A stretch of 64,000 nucleotides of DNA, from contig NZ_JAGQCJ010000002.1 of assembly GCF_024346135.1 (NCBI RefSeq), forward strand, positions 124,001 to 188,000, written 5' to 3'. The notes below the pieces were generated by a model that was not told the origin of the DNA, did not search any database, and was given only the letters and a program-made list of their open reading frames with translations. The position numbers and the translations under genes are program-made. Positions 62,301-64,000 of the stretch are shown one piece after another. Position 1 is the first letter of the stretch, and each line of letters opens with the position of its first letter. Source of the stretch: Cyanobium sp. CH-040. GTDB lineage: Bacteria > Cyanobacteriota > Cyanobacteriia > PCC-6307 > Cyanobiaceae.

Positions 62301-63215
62301 ATCTCCGGGCTGTTCCGTGACGCCTTCCCCCAGCTGGTGGGCTGGATGAACCGGGCCACCGCCCTGGTGGCGGCCCTGGACGAATCGGACGCCGACAACC
62401 CCCTGGCGGCCGCTGCCCGCCGCGAGGGCCACTGCGCCCGCGTCTACGGCTCGGCGCCCGGGGCCTACGGCGCCGGTCTGCAGGGGCTGATCGACAGCGG
62501 CCAGTGGGAGTCGCGGGCGGACCTGGCCGAGGCCTTCCTCACCTGGAGCGGCTGGCGCTATGGCGCGGCGGTCGGCCACGGCGACAGGCCGGGCGGCGCT
62601 GAGCAGGAGAGTGGCGGCATCGCCGGGGCGATCGAAGCCATGGCCGACCGGGCGGGCCTGGAGCAGCGGCTGGCGGCGGTGCAGGTGGTGCTGCACAACC
62701 AGGACAACCGCGAGCACGATCTGCTCGACTCCGACGACTACTACCAGTTCCAGGGGGGCCTCAGCGCCGCCGCCGAGAGCCTCCAGGGCAAGGCCCCCGC
62801 CCTCTGGTTCGGCGACCACTCCCGCCACGCCCGCCCGCGCCTGCACCGGCTGGAGAAGGAGTTCGACAAGGTGCTGCGCAGCCGCCTGCTCAATCCCCGC
62901 TGGATCGAGGCGATGCAGGGGCACGGCTACAAGGGCGGCTTCGAGATGGCCGCCAGCCTCGACTACCTGTTCGCCTACGACGCCAGCACCGGCCGCGTGC
63001 CCGACTGGAGCTACGGCGCCGTGTGCGAGCGCTGGCTGGAGACCCAGGAGGTGCGGGCCTTCCTGGAGCGCTGCAACCCCTGGGCCCTGCGCGACATGGC
63101 CGAGCGGCTGCTGGAGGCGCACCACCGCGGCCTCTGGCAGGGCGCTTCAGATGTCCAGCTGGCGCGTCTGCGCCAACTGGTGCTCGACAGCGAGAAGCTG
63201 GTGGAGGAGGCCTGA
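59394..63215 (+). CDS. cobN: cobaltochelatase subunit CobN
   Basis: CobN inserts cobalt into hydrogenobyrinate a,c-diamide. The 1273-aa protein has the family motif [20 protein letters not shown] (near residue 555), which marks CobN rather than ChlH, plus [21 protein letters not shown] and the C-terminal segments [17 protein letters not shown] and [21 protein letters not shown]. The aerobic enzyme normally pairs with CobS and CobT; neither is here, and cyanobacteria may use ChlI/ChlD-type ATPases instead. ATG 59394 is the start; the frame is open from 59328 only. It is divergent from ilvE-metH. Confidence 0.93.
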   Translation: [1273 protein letters not shown]

Positions 63216-63239
63216 GAGCGCAGGCTCCCCCGGTCGACC

Positions 63240-63779
63240 TCAGCTGTTGAGGTCCTTCACCATGTCGCGGAAGGCGTCGATGGCTCCGGGCTTGCTGGCG
63301 GCAGGGGATGGCGTGGAGGACGCCGCTGCCTGGGAGGCCTGCTTCCTGGCGGCAGGCGTGCCGGTGGCGGGGGCGTTCACCGGCGCCACGGCGGCGCCCT
63401 TCTGGCGCTGCTGCAGCTCCGCCTGGGACATCTGCTTGGCGAAGGTCTTCTTCACCGGCTTGGGCACGCCGCCGGTGAGGCTGACGCCCGCGTCGCCGCT
63501 CTCGGTGCCCGGCAGCCCCTCGGACATCTTCTCGATGCGGGCTTCCATGGATCCCACCTCGGCCACCATCTCCTTCTGACCGGGGCTGCTGGCGCTGCCG
63601 GGGAAGGTGTGGCGGATGGTGTTGGAGCGCCGCATGAAGTTCACGTCGCCCAGGCTGGTGGCCTCATCGGGGGCCAGATAGACGGTTTCGGTGGTCTTCT
63701 TCGGCTTGGCGGCGGGCGTCCCGGACTGGGCACTGCCGCTGCCGGAACCGAAGGAGAACAGGCGATCAAACAGACCCAT
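63240..63779 (-). CDS. conserved cyanobacterial hypothetical protein
   Basis: The 179-aa protein starts MGLFDRLFSFGSGSGS, followed by a Lys/Pro/Ser/Ala-rich region. A central part (TVYLAPDEATSLGDVNFMRRSNTIRHTFPG) looks conserved. The rest is low-complexity and likely unstructured, ending in a short helix (AFRDMVKDLNS). No signal peptide or known domain is seen. It is convergent with cobN (24 bases apart). Function unknown. Confidence 0.65.
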   Translation of the reverse strand: MGLFDRLFSFGSGSGSAQSGTPAAKPKKTTETVYLAPDEATSLGDVNFMRRSNTIRHTFPGSASSPGQKEMVAEVGSMEARIEKMSEGLPGTESGDAGVSLTGGVPKPVKKTFAKQMSQAELQQRQKGAAVAPVNAPATGTPAARKQASQAAASSTPSPAASKPGAIDAFRDMVKDLNS

Positions 63780-63808
63780 CGGTGGTGCCGGGAGTGTGTC
63801 AGCAAACC

Positions 63809-64000
63809 CTAGCGGCCGCGGAGCTCCAGGCCATGGGTATCAGTACCGGAACTGCACAGCAGCCCCCGGCGCCGGAGATCCCGGGCGATCGCCTCGCACA
63901 CCACCGGGGTGGGCTGCCAGGTGGGTTGCATGCCGTAGTCGTACCAGGCCTCGGCCCCGTCGAAGCCCAGCTCGGCCGCCGCGGCGATCAGGCGCTGGAA
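63809..64000 (-). CDS. PHP-domain metal-dependent phosphoesterase, C-terminal part
   Basis: The frame is open from the right edge, so the gene begins outside the window; 63 C-terminal residues are visible. The sequence FDGAEAWYDYGMQPTWQP and the end SSGTDTHGLELRGR, with a metal-type TDTHG, match the C-terminus of PHP-domain phosphoesterases (TrpH/YciV type) known from cyanobacteria. These hydrolyse small phosphoesters such as 3',5'-nucleotide bisphosphates. The N-terminal metal ligands cannot be seen. Confidence 0.75.
   Translation of the reverse strand, partial: FQRLIAAAAELGFDGAEAWYDYGMQPTWQPTPVVCEAIARDLRRRGLLCSSGTDTHGLELRGR

Overview
The window is a gene-dense, clearly GC-rich chromosomal segment from an alpha-cyanobacterium of the Synechococcus/Cyanobium type. 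This rests on the order glpX-hemA-glgC-gnd-pgl at the left end, an allophycocyanin B gene (apcD), PxcA, a CCB2/CCB4-like cytochrome b6f assembly protein, DUF3370 and several small picocyanobacterial hypotheticals. There is no rRNA, CRISPR array, phage or recognisable insertion sequence. One tRNA (Met-CAT) is present.

Layout. 1-6583: carbon and tetrapyrrole metabolism on the plus strand (glpX end, hemA, glgC, gnd, pgl, a CIA30 protein). 6621-6830: a LexA-like box with a 47-codon ORF. 6862-9644 minus: ilvD, a membrane protein and upp. 9684-11347: a lumenal pentapeptide-repeat protein coupled to a CobW-type metal chaperone. 11839-12761: purS-purQ. 12846-17521: oxidative stress and regulation (2-Cys peroxiredoxin, epimerase-like protein, Crp/Fnr regulator behind a Fur-like site, SepF, PRX5-type peroxiredoxin, exported Mn-type SOD).

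17634-26750 is the most distinctive block. It holds a divergent BchH/ChlH-family chelatase H subunit translationally coupled to a ChlD. Behind it is a tightly packed persulfide/sulfite operon: metallo-beta-lactamase-rhodanese fusion, membrane rhodanese, TSUP exporter and an OsmC-like protein.

26971-36832: tRNA-Met; a minus-strand run (M23/LysM peptidase, trmL, cobU, pxcA, TPM-domain protein); a CCB-like protein; metG-lptC; and an FAD oxidoreductase. 36874-44045: RNase II, rpsR, rpmG, pheT, rlmD and apcD. 44113-44911 is about 800 bases with no gene I can support. 44912-53919: an RHH plus J-domain fusion, DUF3370, a group 3 sigma factor, an operon gpsA-phzF-spoIID-Ap4A phosphorylase, an SDR and DUF2237. 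54071-64000: small hypotheticals, ilvE-metH, cobN, a conserved hypothetical and the end of a PHP-domain gene.

Two themes recur. One is metal-tetrapyrrole chemistry: hemA, a chelatase H-D pair, cobU, cobN, and B12-dependent metH as a user of cobalamin. The other is redox and sulfur defence: two peroxiredoxins, SOD and the persulfide operon. Many genes overlap by 4 bases (translational coupling), and several convergent pairs overlap by 30-56 bases. All functions are read from sequence motifs without database searches.
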